Source: Setophaga petechia (lineage: Eukaryota; Chordata; Aves; Passeriformes; Parulidae). From it: a DNA stretch of 64,000 bases. The stretch spans positions 48,829,501 through 48,893,500 of the forward strand of contig JANCRA010000001.1 in NCBI GenBank assembly GCA_024362935.1. Reading direction: 5' to 3'. The notes under the pieces were generated by a model. The model saw nothing but the letters and a program-made list of their open reading frames with translations. It was not told the origin of the DNA and ran no database searches. This document shows positions 51,199 to 62,862 of the stretch, in pieces. A program made the position numbers and the translations under genes. The stretch's first letter is position 1. Each line of letters begins with the position of its first letter.

Positions 51199-51294
51199 TC
51201 GAGAGATAGACAGAGGCACATTGAAATCCTTGCCCCCTTGAAGCCTGAAACCCCAGGGAGCTGGCCCGACCAAAGACACGCTGTAGTTGCTCAT
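51199..51294 (-). CDS. PDLIM5: PDLIM5 coding exon 2, residues 1-32 (PDZ N-terminal half)
   Basis: The exon encodes [20 protein letters not shown] followed by [12 protein letters not shown]. Residues 13-16 (PWGF) are the PDZ carboxylate-binding loop in the form typical of the ALP/Enigma family, followed by the RLQGGKDF strand. The ATG at 51294-51292 has A at -3, and an in-frame TGA at 51309-51307 lies only five codons upstream in the same exon, so the start is secure. The exon ends TCTCGA then GTAAGT (GT at 51198-51197), leaving phase 0. The last codons read SISR where I recall mammalian PDLIM5 having TISS; the S29 and R32 differences are plausible avian substitutions. The 96-nt coding length joins exon 3 in frame. 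Confidence 0.96.
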
Positions 51295-51334
51295 GATGTT
51301 TAGTATTCACCGACCAAATCCAAAGAACTGATGC
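51295..51334 (-). other. PDLIM5: PDLIM5 5'UTR part of exon 2, with splice acceptor
   Basis: Forty bases of untranslated leader precede the ATG. The acceptor is CTCTTCTGCAG with AG at 51336-51335, behind a short pyrimidine-rich tract. The leader has no ATG and carries an in-frame TGA at 51309-51307, which excludes extending the protein into exon 1. Confidence 0.88.
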
Positions 51335-54179
51335 CTGCAGAAGAGGATTAGAGATTTAATTTAAAGATGATAAAAACAAAAGGCACTGTCTGCGATTTTG
51401 AAAAACTTCTTTCTTTGGCTGTATTCCCCTCCCACCAAAACAGCCAAAAACCTCACATCAGGTCTGTCATGACTTGAGCTTTTATTCCCCATATGTTGTT
51501 TCCCTCCATAGCTTAGGAAGAAACAAAACTTTGAGAATTGCCGCTGCCAAAATGTTTGACAACTACTTTTCACTAACAAAACACTGTGTGGGGCAGGGGT
51601 GGTAAAACCATCCAGCATTAAAACTTAGCTTAAAAAAAAGTCAATATTGAGACAAGCATGAATTGATAGCATCCCCTTAAATCGAAGTATGAAAGACATT
51701 AGCACTACTAGCACATTCATTTCTAACAAAATTAGTATCATATGCTGCCCTGTCATCAGCTCAAAGTTTATTTCTAAACACAACAATGCCAAAAGCATCA
51801 CAACTTTGCAGTTAGTCAGAAGAAAAAGTCCCTGCGACTTTTTTATTTTTATAGCATAGCTTCATAGTGGCAAAACAATATCACAGACAAGACAGGTATT
51901 AAAACCAACCCTGAAATGAAAGCTGCGAACTAAAGCAAAATATCCACAGTCACGAGTTAATGCTGAGGAAGCAAAACCCAAGCATCTCCGTCTCCACAAA
52001 TGTGGCTAACAAATTACCTTTAAAAGGCAACTGAGATATTTAAGCGCTGTTCAGCGTCAAAGATAAGGGCTTCAGCTCCACCTCAGATAAGTAATGTTAC
52101 AATGACATCTTAGGTAGTGGATGCCGTCTATTTTTGTATAGTTGAAGCCCGGCAGGAGCACACCAGGGCAGGCTGGTGTAAGACTACACCGGGGCACAGC
52201 CAGATTCCATACTCATATAGGGACATTTAAGGTGGACCTTCAGCCAAGCAGCAGCAGGCGGCTGCAAACCCCACCGAACTCTGAAAAGCCCGGGTTTAGC
52301 TGTTGGTAAATTGCAGGGGGCCACGTTAGTTTCTCAGAGGCGGTGGATTTTTCCAAATGCAGGCCACCCACAAGGAGCATGAGAGCAGGGCTGGCACACA
52401 GCCCCCGTCGATGCAAGGATGTCACTCCCCAGGAGAGTCATCCACAACGCACGTTTTTGGGTTCACCTCCCAAAGCAGCAGAGATCCACCCAGACTTTTT
52501 TTTATTCACACCGACAAAAGTTACTCTGGTTACTCAGGTAACCAGAACTGGGCTACTGGCATTAGGCAGCACAAGATATATATAGATATAGATATATAGA
52601 TATATAGAGAGATAGATATAGATATATATTAGGAAGCAGAATCTGGAGCCTGTACGAGAGGTGCCAGGGTAACCGGGCCATTCCCAACCCACCACTGCCT
52701 GCTGGCATCCAGCAAAGGGGCAGCTCTGACCCCAGGCGCTGACTCAACCCACCCTTAAAAACCTCGACAAGCACCAGTGAACAGAAGGGGAAGCACAGAA
52801 GATTGAGCTCTCCTGAGGCTAAAGAGGAAGAAAAGTACCCGCCAAATTCGAGCTAGGATTCTTAGGAGGCTTGCTAACCACTAAAGCGAGAACTAAGTTG
52901 TTTAATTGCCCTGCGCACAGAATTCCTTTAAAAAGAGGATCTGAATTAGTCACAGATTTCTTTCAGCATAAAAATACACATTCTGTTCACTCCCGCTAAA
53001 TGAAAACCGCTGCAGTGACAGGTTCCTCTAAATTATGAGACTGCAGAAAAGCAAGACACGTCGACTGACCAGCATACATACAGTCCAGTTGTTTCACACA
53101 GGTGTGGAGGCTTTACCTGGCAATTGAAACTACAGCACCTGTGTAGCTTTTTTTTTTTTTTTTTACTGAGCATCAACTAGTTACAGCTACAGACCCAGAA
53201 AAAAAATTAATTCTGTTAGGAATTGATACCATCCTTTTTCATTTGTGGCAAATGGAAATAGGACGGAAGAAACTGCACTCTGAAATACCATGCATCACAC
53301 TCAGCATCACTCATCTTTCCTTTCTCACCCCCTTAATTCTGGTATATCTGCATCTCTAGCCCGACAGATACACCAGGAAGGAACGGCAAACAAAGAAGAC
53401 CCACTCCAAGTTTTATTTAACAAATTACTTAAAATGTGCCAGGGTAACAGCCAGAGGGAAACACCGCAAACCACCAACTTCGCTTCACGCGCGGAGCATT
53501 GTGCAAACAAACCAGCTAAGGGTGAAACTGTGCAACTTTCCTTTGGACGATCAAACGCTCAGTGCGTCTGGAAGGGGGAATTTCAAATCCCCGGCCGAAC
53601 GCCCGCACCGCAGCCGGCCCGGGCTCGGAGCCGCCGGTCCCGCAGCACCAGCGGGGCCCTCCTGCCCAGGGGCGGCCGTGCCGGAGGGACGGCACAAGCT
53701 CCCGAACATCCCTATACCCCCCTCTGCCCACCTCCCCGGGACGAGGAGCCCCACGGGCAGCGCAGGCTGGGACCAGAATTCCCCCCAGGAGCGCTCGGTC
53801 TCGGCTCCAGGCGCTCGCACAGCCCCAGCCTCTCCAGGGGCAGCCGGCATGCAGCCCCGCGGGTGCCCCAAAGCCCGGGGAGCGGGGCACACCGGAGCCC
53901 TGTGCCCGAGCAGCCCTACGGGCACGGCAGCGCTCGGCTGAGGGCGAGGAGCCCCGCAGGTGTCCCGCTGCCCCTGGGCCGGGCCGCGCCCCCGCCGCAC
54001 CCCGGCACCCCGGCCGGGCGCTCCGCCACCACGGCAAGCTGCGCGTCCTGCTTACAGAAGTTAAATGAAACGAAAATAAGCACGGAGGAGCTTTACAAAC
54101 CGCGCCCAACCGACTAACTTTTTGCCTGATTTCCCCCCCTGGTTATTTTCCATTCGCTTTCTGCCGCCCCGGCACTCAC
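51335..54179 (-). other. PDLIM5: PDLIM5 intron 1
   Basis: The 2,845-bp intron lies between the leader exon and exon 2, with GTGAGT and CTGCAG ends. It holds a GATA/ATAG microsatellite at 52574-52630, a short poly-T run at about 53148-53164 and, at its 5' end, the downstream part of the CpG island. I saw no other exon. Confidence 0.8.
52574..52630. repeat. GATA/TATA microsatellite
   Basis: Interleaved GATATA, TAGATA and GAGATA units run over about 57 bp in intron 1. Confidence 0.9.
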
Positions 54180-54670
54180 CCGGCGGTGCGGCACAGCGCG
54201 GAGAGACGAGGACACCGCAGCGCGTCTGCAAGGCGGCAGCTCCGTCCCCCCGCTCTTGTTTTCACTTCCGTCTGCCGCCGCTCCTCCCCTGGCCCGGCCC
54301 GGCCCTGCCCGGCCGCCGCGGGACGGGGCTGCGGAGCGGGGCAGGGGCTGGAAAGCCCGCTTGGTGCCCAGGTTAGCCGCGTCGTTTGAGCTGCTTTGGT
54401 TGGTTTTTAACAGGGGAGCGCTCCTTTTCGCCCCGCTGTGATTTACGCACACGCAGCTGCGGGCGCACCTGCGAGGCGCAAGGGGCCGCTCCCCGTGTGC
54501 CCGTCCTGAGGGAAGGGGTGCGGAGCCGGGCAGGGATGGGGGGAAGCCGCTCAGCCTGAAGCGGAGCAGGAGAGCCTACGGAAAGAGGGAGTTTGGCTGA
54601 TTTAATGTGAGGAATGACAGGGATGTACTCGCCCCCTGAGGACATCAAAGTGGGGGAACGGCGGCGAGGC
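53480..54670. promoter_or_regulatory. PDLIM5: CpG island, probable PDLIM5 promoter
   Basis: This is the only strong CpG island in the window. CG dinucleotides are dense from about 53485 to 54665, whereas the flanking DNA is nearly CpG-free and AT-rich. It covers exon 1 with its donor and the start of intron 1. There are many GC-box-like runs (for example near 54290-54350) and no convincing TATA box, consistent with a broad housekeeping-type promoter. The high GC also creates several long overlapping open frames on both strands, which are compositional and not genes. Confidence 0.85.
54180..54300 (-). other. PDLIM5: PDLIM5 exon 1 (untranslated); donor placed, transcription start not placed
   Basis: On the minus strand the GC-rich sequence ends CGCACCGCCGG and is followed by GTGAGTGCC, with the donor GT at 54179-54178. 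It lies inside the CpG island about 2.8 kb upstream of exon 2, where a leader exon is expected. No start codon is needed because exon 2 has its own ATG and an upstream stop. The 5' end at 54300 is a placeholder: no TATA box is visible, and start sites in such islands are usually dispersed. Confidence 0.6.
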
Positions 54671-57600
54671 AGAAGAGCTGTTGGAGCTGACAGAAGGCTG
54701 GCACAAGAACAAACAGGTATAGAGTAGCCCTGCGTAAGATCAGCTCCGAAATTGGACGGGATCCGCCAGAAATTAAGGTCTCTGGCACAGCCTCGCTGTA
54801 GGAGTGGGTCCATTAAATGAACCAGGTTCTAAGGTGATGTTTGATCGGATTGTTATAGGACTAATTCTTTTAATACGAGGACTGTCCAGCTGGGAATGCA
54901 GCTGGGAATCCGTGAAGCGTGGCAGGCTGGCTGGGACAGCAGTGCTGGGCCTGCCAGCGCCAGCCACGGCTGCTGCCTTGGGAGAGGCAGGAATGGGGTG
55001 AAGATGAAACGGCAGTGGCGCTCAGAGTCACATTCAGCCACACCTCACCTTGGTGAGCCTTGAGCTTCCTGCCAAACTTCACACGACAAGAAGTCATTAC
55101 ACGTAAAAATGGCTGTGAAAGAATTGTGCATCTAGCTGACAGTACCATTATCAGTTCGACTCAAAGGATTTCAGTACCCTCCTCAAACATGCATTTACTA
55201 TGGAGAAGGAGTGCAGAAGAAAGCTTTAAATGCTTATTTATCACAGTCCAACACAACACTCAGTCCTCATAATGGACAGCCCTGCCTCACCCCTCCAACC
55301 CCAGAGCACTGTCCCTTGCTTTTACTGTCACTTGCACAGCCCTGAGCCTGATTTTGGTCCTGCTGTACCCATTGCCCTCACAGGCTACCCCAAACAGGAG
55401 CCCTCAGGCTGGAGCTGATGCTGGGTTAGAAGACCTGTGCCCAAAGTGCCTGGGTGTGCACGAACCCAGGGCCTGTCCCATCCTCTGAGCCCTGGCTCAG
55501 TGAACCTTAACAAGGGAATTTTAACAGTGTTTTAACACTGAGCTGTGTGTCTTTAATTAGGACAAATGCACCTCAAACAGCATCTCAAAGGAAAACATCT
55601 AAACCTCCCACTACTGTAATCAAACCACTGTTTCAGAAATCTTCCTTCCTTAGTCTGCTCTTTTCCTATTAAGTCTCTCCAATCGGGCAAAACTAAAAAT
55701 CCCTGTTACGCAAACAGACTCTCACATGATTTTAATTCATGGAGGTAAAAGTTACCCAACAGAGGGATTTTTCATTGTGTCACAAGGACTCTAGGTCACT
55801 CTCATGCAGTTTTATTTATTAGAGTAGAAAAAGCTCCAGGATCCCATGCCCCGGTGTGACTCACATTGTATCTCCAGTGTCAGCATGTCCCTGTGCTGCC
55901 CGCTTGGGTAGCAATCTGCTCTCAGCTCACCATGGCACATAGCCTGTGTTCCTGCTTGATTTTGCACTTTGCCACGTTAGTGAAAAACATCCTTTTCCAC
56001 TTCAGTTGTCCCAAAGCCTTCAGCTTTTCCTGTTGGAGAAGCAGCTTGCACATACAGCATCCCAAGACAGTATCACATTAATTCCTCACTACCGAAGAAG
56101 GACGTGCAGAGGGACTTTTGCTGCTTGGTGTTGCCGCAGGTTTCAGCCCCGGCAAGCCTGCCTGAAATCTGCTCCACACCCACCCATCGCAGCAAGGCCA
56201 ATGCCACTCCCAGCTTAAAGCTGGCAGTCTCATCTTTTGGTCCATCATCACTTTTCTGTGGCGTGATCAGTTTGTAACAAATGAATTTGTTTTCCTTTGC
56301 CTCCAGACACAGGGCACAGAAATAGAGGCAACTCATTAGCTCGAGACCGCTCCATTCTTGGTCGCTTTTCAAATATTCTCCTCTTTGAGAGAAAGCTTTT
56401 CATTAAGATGAATAGCAAAATTAGAGATAGTAAGCCGAGCAAGAAACCTCAGCAGCAGCTAGAACTGTGGCCTGCCTGTTCTTCCTACCACTACCGGATT
56501 TTAGACAGAGCTGGCATTTTCCCGTCAGAACAAGGAAGGAAAGAGTCTGGAAATTAATTAAATGCAGTACTCAGCTAGCCAGGAAGATACAGCCTATGTC
56601 AGAATTACTCAGGCACTTAAGTCTCCTTTAAATGCTAATGAAATGCCTTAGGTGCCTGGTAATGGGCACTACAAAACTGACAGAGAATATCACCTGCGGT
56701 GGTGAAGTAGAGAAAGGTATTTGTAAATGGGAAAAGTAGCCCATAAATTATGAACAGATTAACAGTCGAATTATTTTTAATTAAATACCACTTAATGTAA
56801 CATTACCTTTCTGTGTGCTAAAATATTGAACTACAAGCTGTTCTTTTACTGCACTGCTACTTTCACTTTTGCTTTCCTTCCAAAGGTAAAGCTAGCGTAA
56901 ATATTTACATTCAGCGTATAACTGCTGTTCAGAACAAAATAATCCTCTCTCTAATGAGGTTAATGTCAATATCATCTAGAGCATAACAGCTTATTTCCAG
57001 TTCCAAGACAGCTCTGCGGCCAAAAAATACAATAAATTAGATAATTTCTATGTGTTTCTGAGAAGCAGGGGCTGCAGTCAACTTTTGACAGGGCAAGCAA
57101 GCTGTTACACGTTGGTCACAGTGAAGCCCAAACCACATAGAACTGGTATCACAGAAGAACTTTTATTTTTCTGTTTGTTTGGTGTTTTGTGGTTTTGTTG
57201 TTTGTTTTGTTCTGTTTTTTTTTTTTTCCTGTCCTGTTTTGGAAAGATAGCCTGTGCTGAATTGCATCCTCTCTCATACATCCTGTCTACCACAATAAGC
57301 CCAGTTAGCCCAAAGTCTTCTTTGCGTGGGAGGAGCCATGTGGTTGGCCAGAGTGGCTGGCACGAGGTTCAGCATCCAGCCAGCTGGGCAGCTACACCCA
57401 CGCAATTCACCTTGGGACGTTTTTGTCAGCCAAAAAAACCCTCATGGTGAAGTTTTCTCTTACTTGTCACTTTTTTTTCTCACCTCTTGGAGCCCTGTTC
57501 TCCCCGCAGCTGTGCTGACCATCTTCACCACTTGTCATCAGCCCATTTTCTCACGGAGCATGTTTTCTTGCGTTACTTCTGCTGGAGCTGTGTTCTCTCT

Positions 57601-60044
57601 GGCAGCAGTTTATTCCCCATCTCGGTGATCAGGACAGCTTTTAAACCCACAGTTTTCATCAGAAAAGTTAACAGTGTTGGTGTTCCCACTCTAGCCATTG
57701 AAGCTCTTAATGTTATAAATGATTTATTAGTATTTTTATACCCTGATTTCTTTTTTTATTTTAGCTAATCAAGCCTTCTTTAGTTTTTATTTATTGGTGC
57801 TTTTCTTTGTAAAGAGAAATTAATATTTACTAATAAAATACTTTCTTATTTACAGTGTCTCTAGAATCTTGGTAAATTGCATAAACAGAGGAAATGTATG
57901 TTATTACTGGACTCCTTTGTAATGACTGAGCAGACACATTGGAGCCTGGTCAGTCCTAGTTCTAAGCAAGGAATATCTGTTTTGTTCCCTCCTCCTCAGG
58001 TAAAAGAAGGACCACCTATGTAGATGCCACAGCCCATGCCACAGGTTAAACATTTCCACTTTGTGTGTCCAAACCAATGAAACAGCAACTAAACCTCTTC
58101 ATTCCGGGAAACACAATTAACCTTTTCAGAAGCTTAAGGTTATCTTCTTATCACATTAAACATGGCCCACTTTAGGGACTGAAATCAATCTGAAGCTTCT
58201 CAGAACGTCACAGCCTGAACAGCTTCATCCTCACAGCCCTGCTGTGAGGCATTAGCCTCATTTTACAGATGGTGACCAGAGGCAATAAACATTTATACAT
58301 GCCAGGAATCAACTGTCAAAGAATTGAAACCAGTTCTTCCAAATTCCTTCACCACTACTAACAACTAACTACTGGATTACTCTACCCCAGGCTGACACAG
58401 CCCTTTCTCCTTCTTCAAATGGAGCAATAAATGGAAAGAAAAAAGGAGGGGAAAAAAGTCAGACTTCATATTTACCATTTTTGACAGAATTATGAGAGTA
58501 ACACCTTCAATTATCCCTGTTCTTACCTTGAAGCAAGCTGCCTGCCCTGATTTCCTTTTCCTTAATGGCAAGAAATGGTTAATGCAGAAACCTGTGGCTT
58601 GGTGTGGTTTAATTACAGTCCATCAGCTGTGCAGGAAGGGCTTGCTGAGTGATGTCTTTGAGCTGTGTTTGAGATCCACCACGAATACCAATTAAGCAGG
58701 GTTTGGCAGGTAAACAGCCAAACTCTCAGAGCGATCCTTGCAGTTATTTATATTAATTAATGCCACGGGAGAGGAGGTGCAGCTTTGCCCTTAGACTTGT
58801 GTGTGATAGATTGCCTTGGTGAGGGAGGCAGCGGGTGCAAGCTGCAGCAGGAGGAGCCTGGCAGGTCGGGAGCAGCCAGGCACAGGGGTTTGGATAGGGG
58901 GCACAGAGGGGAGCAGGCAGCTCCCCTACTTTATTCCTAGCAGCCCCACTCACTCACAAAAGCACAGGGTTTTTATAGGGTCTGTTCTGCTGCTCAGTCT
59001 GGGCACCCAGCAGATGCTCAGGTTTGGGGCTCCCCCACATCATCCTCAAGTCCAAGCCCTTCAGCCAGCTCACACAACTGAGCTGGTACAAAAATGAACA
59101 TAGGCCAAAGCAGTGACACCCCACTGTATCAGCAGGTCTAACAATACATTTACAAGTGTTTAGAAGAAAACTAAGGGGGAAAAAATCAACTTTACCCTGG
59201 ATTTTATAACTGCTTAGGTAAAGCCATACAAAAATCTGTGCATACAGAGAAACCCCTCTAGGCCTCTGTAACCACCTCTAGAGTTGTTTGGGTTTTTTTC
59301 CCCAGAGAAATACAAAACAGGCATGAGAGCAGTAAGATCAGAGAACATGTTCAGGAGATCTTATTTTAACTGCTGCCCACATAAAATATTATATCAACTA
59401 ATAGCTATTCCCACAGTAAATAAAATACAGGTAAACTTTACTGACAGAGGAGAACAGCAGGAAAAAAAGAGAAACAGCCAGAAGCTTGTATTTATACATC
59501 TGAAGAATTGGAACCAAATTTATACACACCAGTGTCGTATTTATGTGTGAATTGTTTTGCGATGACTTATTTGTGAAAACACCAGTTCCTTGTTGACTTT
59601 GCAAGGTTGGGTGCCACACAGATCTGGGTGTCAGCCCCAGAAGACTGAAACCTGCATTGTGCTGATATTTTTTGTCAAAATAAATCAAGATGAGCAAGTG
59701 AGGCAGAAGGGACCACAAGTACACAGAAGCACCTCTCACTGTCAGAAACAGTTGTGCCCTCCCTGGGTGGATCCAGGAGCCATCAAGCCTGAGCCTTTTC
59801 CTCCTGAAATGCTACAGCATTTCTTCCCAAATGAAGTTACATCTCAGAAGTGCTTGTGCTTTTCTGGTCCCAGCTGTTCCCATCGGAAGGCTGTTCTTGC
59901 TTCTGTTTGTTCTAATGGCCAGCAACCTGCATCTTATTTCCAGACTAAGTTTAGTCACATATGGGTTTAAATAGTTCTCCCTCACTGCTGTTTGACTCCT
60001 GGGTATTTTTAGAGGGAAACCGTATCCCCTGTCAACCTTCATTT
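54671..60044. other. Upstream intergenic flank, proximal part
   Basis: This is mostly unremarkable sequence upstream of the PDLIM5 promoter. It contains a T/G-rich tract at about 57160-57240 and a small CAGTGTT/AACACTG inverted repeat near 55527. I found no exon with splice support and no RNA gene. Confidence 0.6.
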
Positions 60045-60580
60045 TTCCTGGGCTGAACAAGCCTAGGTTGCCTCGGCCTCCATTTGTAAGGAAAGACCGT
60101 GGCACTCCTGGTGGTCTCAGTAGCCTTTCCTTACACCTGTTCAGATTTGTATTTTCCATGGGCACGAGACATCAAAATCATATGAGCATGCTAAGGACAC
60201 CTGACTGATGTCATCTTCTGCCATGGATTTAGTGTTTCCACTGGAAACATCTTGATTGACATGTCCCAGAATGACATTTCCTTCTCCAAAGAAAACCGTA
60301 ATGGTGCTCCAAAGGTGCTGGAAAATTGCCCAGTTGATTATTTTTTTCCTATTTTTCTCCTATTTTCAGTTTACTGATAAATTGTAGCCATATGTGAGCT
60401 TTTCTTATCCATGCTTCTGAATTCAATTCCATTACATTGTTGTTCTTCCCATAAGATTTTTCAGATCTTCCTCCCTCCTGATAGGGCCTCCCAACTTTTC
60501 ATCCACAGATGTCATTAGCAAACTTGCAGTCTTTGTGCCCAGTTTACTGTGACAATGTAAGCAGGAAAGCTTTCAAGACC
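60045..60580 (-). mobile_element. Probable old, heavily diverged CR1 relic
   Basis: On the + strand CCTGGGCTGAACAAGCCTAG, the following TTGCCTCGGCCTCC and a CCTGGTGGTCTCAGTAGCCT stretch align with the reverse-complement CR1 segment that reads roughly 'CAGGCTGAACAAGCCCAG...CTCAGCC...GGTGGCC'. Farther right, CATTAGCAAACTTGCAGTC resembles the CR1 'ATCAGCAAACTTGCTGAG' segment. The order is that of one minus-strand element, but identity is low and the centre (about 60180-60470) is unconvincing. Confidence 0.55.
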
Positions 60581-61079
60581 TTTTAATTTATAACCATATA
60601 TTTATATAATTCTATGTAAATATGTAAACAAACTCCTTTAACTACATTTCTGCATCATACTTCTTGCTGCAGTCTTTCCTGCTGCAGTCTTCCTGCTCAC
60701 CTGGCAGGAAAATGAATGGCTTTGGCAGTGTAAGGATTGAAGCAGAACATCAGATGCTGTCCTGAAGCTCAGATGAATGAAATCTGACACATTGACTTTG
60801 TTTATAACCTCAGTGACAGGACAGCTGTGAGGTTAGTCTGACACAGGCTGCCCTTGGCAGGAGCAAGAAGCCACACTGGGAGGAAAGTGCAGAAGTGCTG
60901 TGAGCTGTGTCTGGAGAGATGTTCAGACCAGAGCCACAGGAGTCAAAGACTGCTAAGAGGTCTGAGCAGAGATGGAAACAGAGAGAGCCAGTATTAAATT
61001 ACATTTCACGATGTCTTAGACGCAGAACATCATTTTGCTGATGTTTGCAAGGCGACAGAAGCAGAGCACTTAGCAGGGT

Positions 61080-61195
61080 CATAGAGTCACAGACTAGTTT
61101 TGGTTGGAAGGTATCTTAAAAGGTCATCTACTCCAGCTCCCCTGCAATGAACAGGGACATCTTCATCTAAATCAGGTTGCTGAGATCCCTGTTTG
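61080..61195 (-). mobile_element. CR1 LINE 3' end, short
   Basis: On the + strand it opens GTCATAGAGTCACAGACTAG (reverse-complement CR1 terminal repeat), then TTTTGGTTGGAAGGTATCTT and the CATCTACTCCAGCTCCCCTG segment. About 115 bp remain of the very 3' end. Confidence 0.88.
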
Positions 61196-62199
61196 TTTCA
61201 AAAGAGGATAGGGAATAAAAGAAAGATGGAGAAACAGTATTTTAGAGTTTAAGGCTGTTAAAGCAAGGGTAAAATAGTCTCTTGGACAATTTAAGGAAAG
61301 TGGAAAAGAAAGAAAAAGATGTTGTTGAAGTATTTCTCATCCATGCTTCCAATGAGCAAGGTGGCCGCCTAACCTGGATAAATCAAACCTATGGATAGGT
61401 CAGTTGGTCTCTGAGCTTATTTACTATTACCCACATATGGAAAAACGTACCAGCCGCTTCCTGTAGAGGTCAGGCTATATATAAACAACTGCAAGTGAAG
61501 CAGGACCTGATGCAATTGGCTCTAAGAGCTGCCTGTCCACAGCGAATGTGCAGCTGCAGGTGGGACGTGGAGTCACATCAATCAATCCAGGGTTAAACAG
61601 GAGCTGACAGTACTTTGGAGGAACATGAAGTGCCTGCAACCTATTAGCTGGGCACACGTCTGCACTTTCCCTCTCTTTGCACGAGAACCACCCTCCAAAG
61701 CACAGTGAAATAATCCTTTCAAAGCTTTCACTCTAAAGAATACATGGGAGTGGCAGAACAGTGACATCAGTCGTTTTAGGCACGGTGTACCTGTTGAAAT
61801 GCATGACACAGGTTGCACAGCAGTAGCTGCAGGGTCTGTGCTAAGTGACAGAAAAATATATTAGAGGCTAGTTAAAGAAACAGCTTGAAAACAGCTTGAA
61901 GGAGAAAACAGTGAAAATGAGAGGGAGAAGAGTGAAAACTTCCAGCCACCACCTATTGCGTCTAAACTCACATTGTTTCTAAAAATACAAAAGCAGAAAG
62001 CTGGTAGGAAATGTTGATGCCAGAAATCTTTCAGCAAGTAAAGGACCATGCTGGTGCCCAGTGTAAAACTGAACCTCTAGAGCTCCAGGATTCAATCTGA
62101 CAGCCGTGTCCTAATGCCACTGCTCAGCTCCACCTCAGCTTGACCAAATCTTCAAAGCCTATTAAAATCAAGTAGGAACTTTCTGTGGCTCTGGCTCCT

Positions 62200-62420
62200 A
62201 AGTTTAAAATTGGCACTGGGCTTTGTCTCGCATTTCGCCTCCTCCCCAGCCCTGTAGTTTGATACCCCTCGTTAGCCTGCTCGGGATGGTTTGTGTCCCT
62301 CTCTCGGGAGAGCATTCGTCACCCGGGACTGCTCCAGCCCCTGCTTACTTTGCCGGGAAGGAATTTTGGCAGCAATTAGCTGAAGTGAGTTTCGGGACCT
62401 TCAGCCTGTTTGTTTGACCT
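62200..62420. promoter_or_regulatory. CpG-enriched non-coding patch in the flank
   Basis: At least nine CG dinucleotides fall within roughly 190 bp in a region where the surrounding kilobases have almost none. There is no splice-supported exon, and the open frames are short. It may be a conserved regulatory element or a small unmethylated CpG site cluster; the sequence alone does not decide. Confidence 0.25.
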
Positions 62421-62827
62421 CTGGAAGTAGGTGGCTAATTCAAGGACAATGGAAGCTGTCGTGTTACCTGTTCCCAGCATGAAATCAATCAGGGGAGAGC
62501 GGGAGTGAAGTCAGCCTTTCTGTTTTGATAAGAGGGTGTCCAAAATCTCTGGAATGAGTGGAACTCCAGCAGCCACTTGGGCACAGGACCACCTGGCCTG
62601 CTATTTATACACCCGAGGGCAGGGCTGGGGAACAAAGTGGTTCTTCTGCTCCTGTTTTTTTTTTATTTGCCTGAAACTGAAGGGGAAGGGCACAGCTTAT
62701 GGCTTTCATCATCGAGAAGTATGCATGGGCAACTTTTTTTCTTTTTTCCTTTATAGTGGGGAAAAATAGTGTTACCAGAATAGCCTTGTGTCATCTATCT
62801 TATATATGTATTTATATAATATTCTAC

Positions 62828-62829
<2 letters not shown>

Positions 62830-62860
<31 letters not shown>
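62830..62860. repeat. (TA)n microsatellite, about 31 bp
   Basis: A pure alternating TA run lies within a short AT-rich stretch. Confidence 0.95.

Positions 62861-62862
<2 letters not shown>

Larger units (their letters stand above)
1..54300 (-). other. PDLIM5: PDLIM5 gene, 5' part (gene span; right edge approximate)
   Basis: This span runs from the untranslated first exon to the left window edge. PDLIM5 (ENH) is a cytoskeletal adaptor of the Enigma family. It has an N-terminal PDZ domain that binds alpha-actinin and three C-terminal LIM domains that bind kinases such as PKC; it sits at Z-discs in muscle and on actin structures elsewhere (family knowledge). Only the 5'UTR and the first 82 full codons are visible here. 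Consecutive exons lie at about 54.2, 51.2 and 12.0 kb, all on the minus strand with canonical GT-AG junctions and matching phase. PDLIM5 is preferred over LDB3/ZASP because of the [16 protein letters not shown] start and the LxDGGKAAQA segment; LDB3 has a TPGSKAAQ-like segment there, and PDLIM3 and PDLIM1 are more divergent. The transcription start is not determined, so the right limit is approximate. Confidence 0.93.

Noticed and set aside
53290..54117. A 275-codon open frame on the + strand, with overlapping frames of 146-197 codons on both strands
   Set aside because: It lies in the CpG island, where stop codons are rare. The peptides are Pro/Arg/Ala-rich with no domain, frames on both strands are equally open, and the PDLIM5 leader-exon donor (54179) lies just beyond it on the opposite strand.
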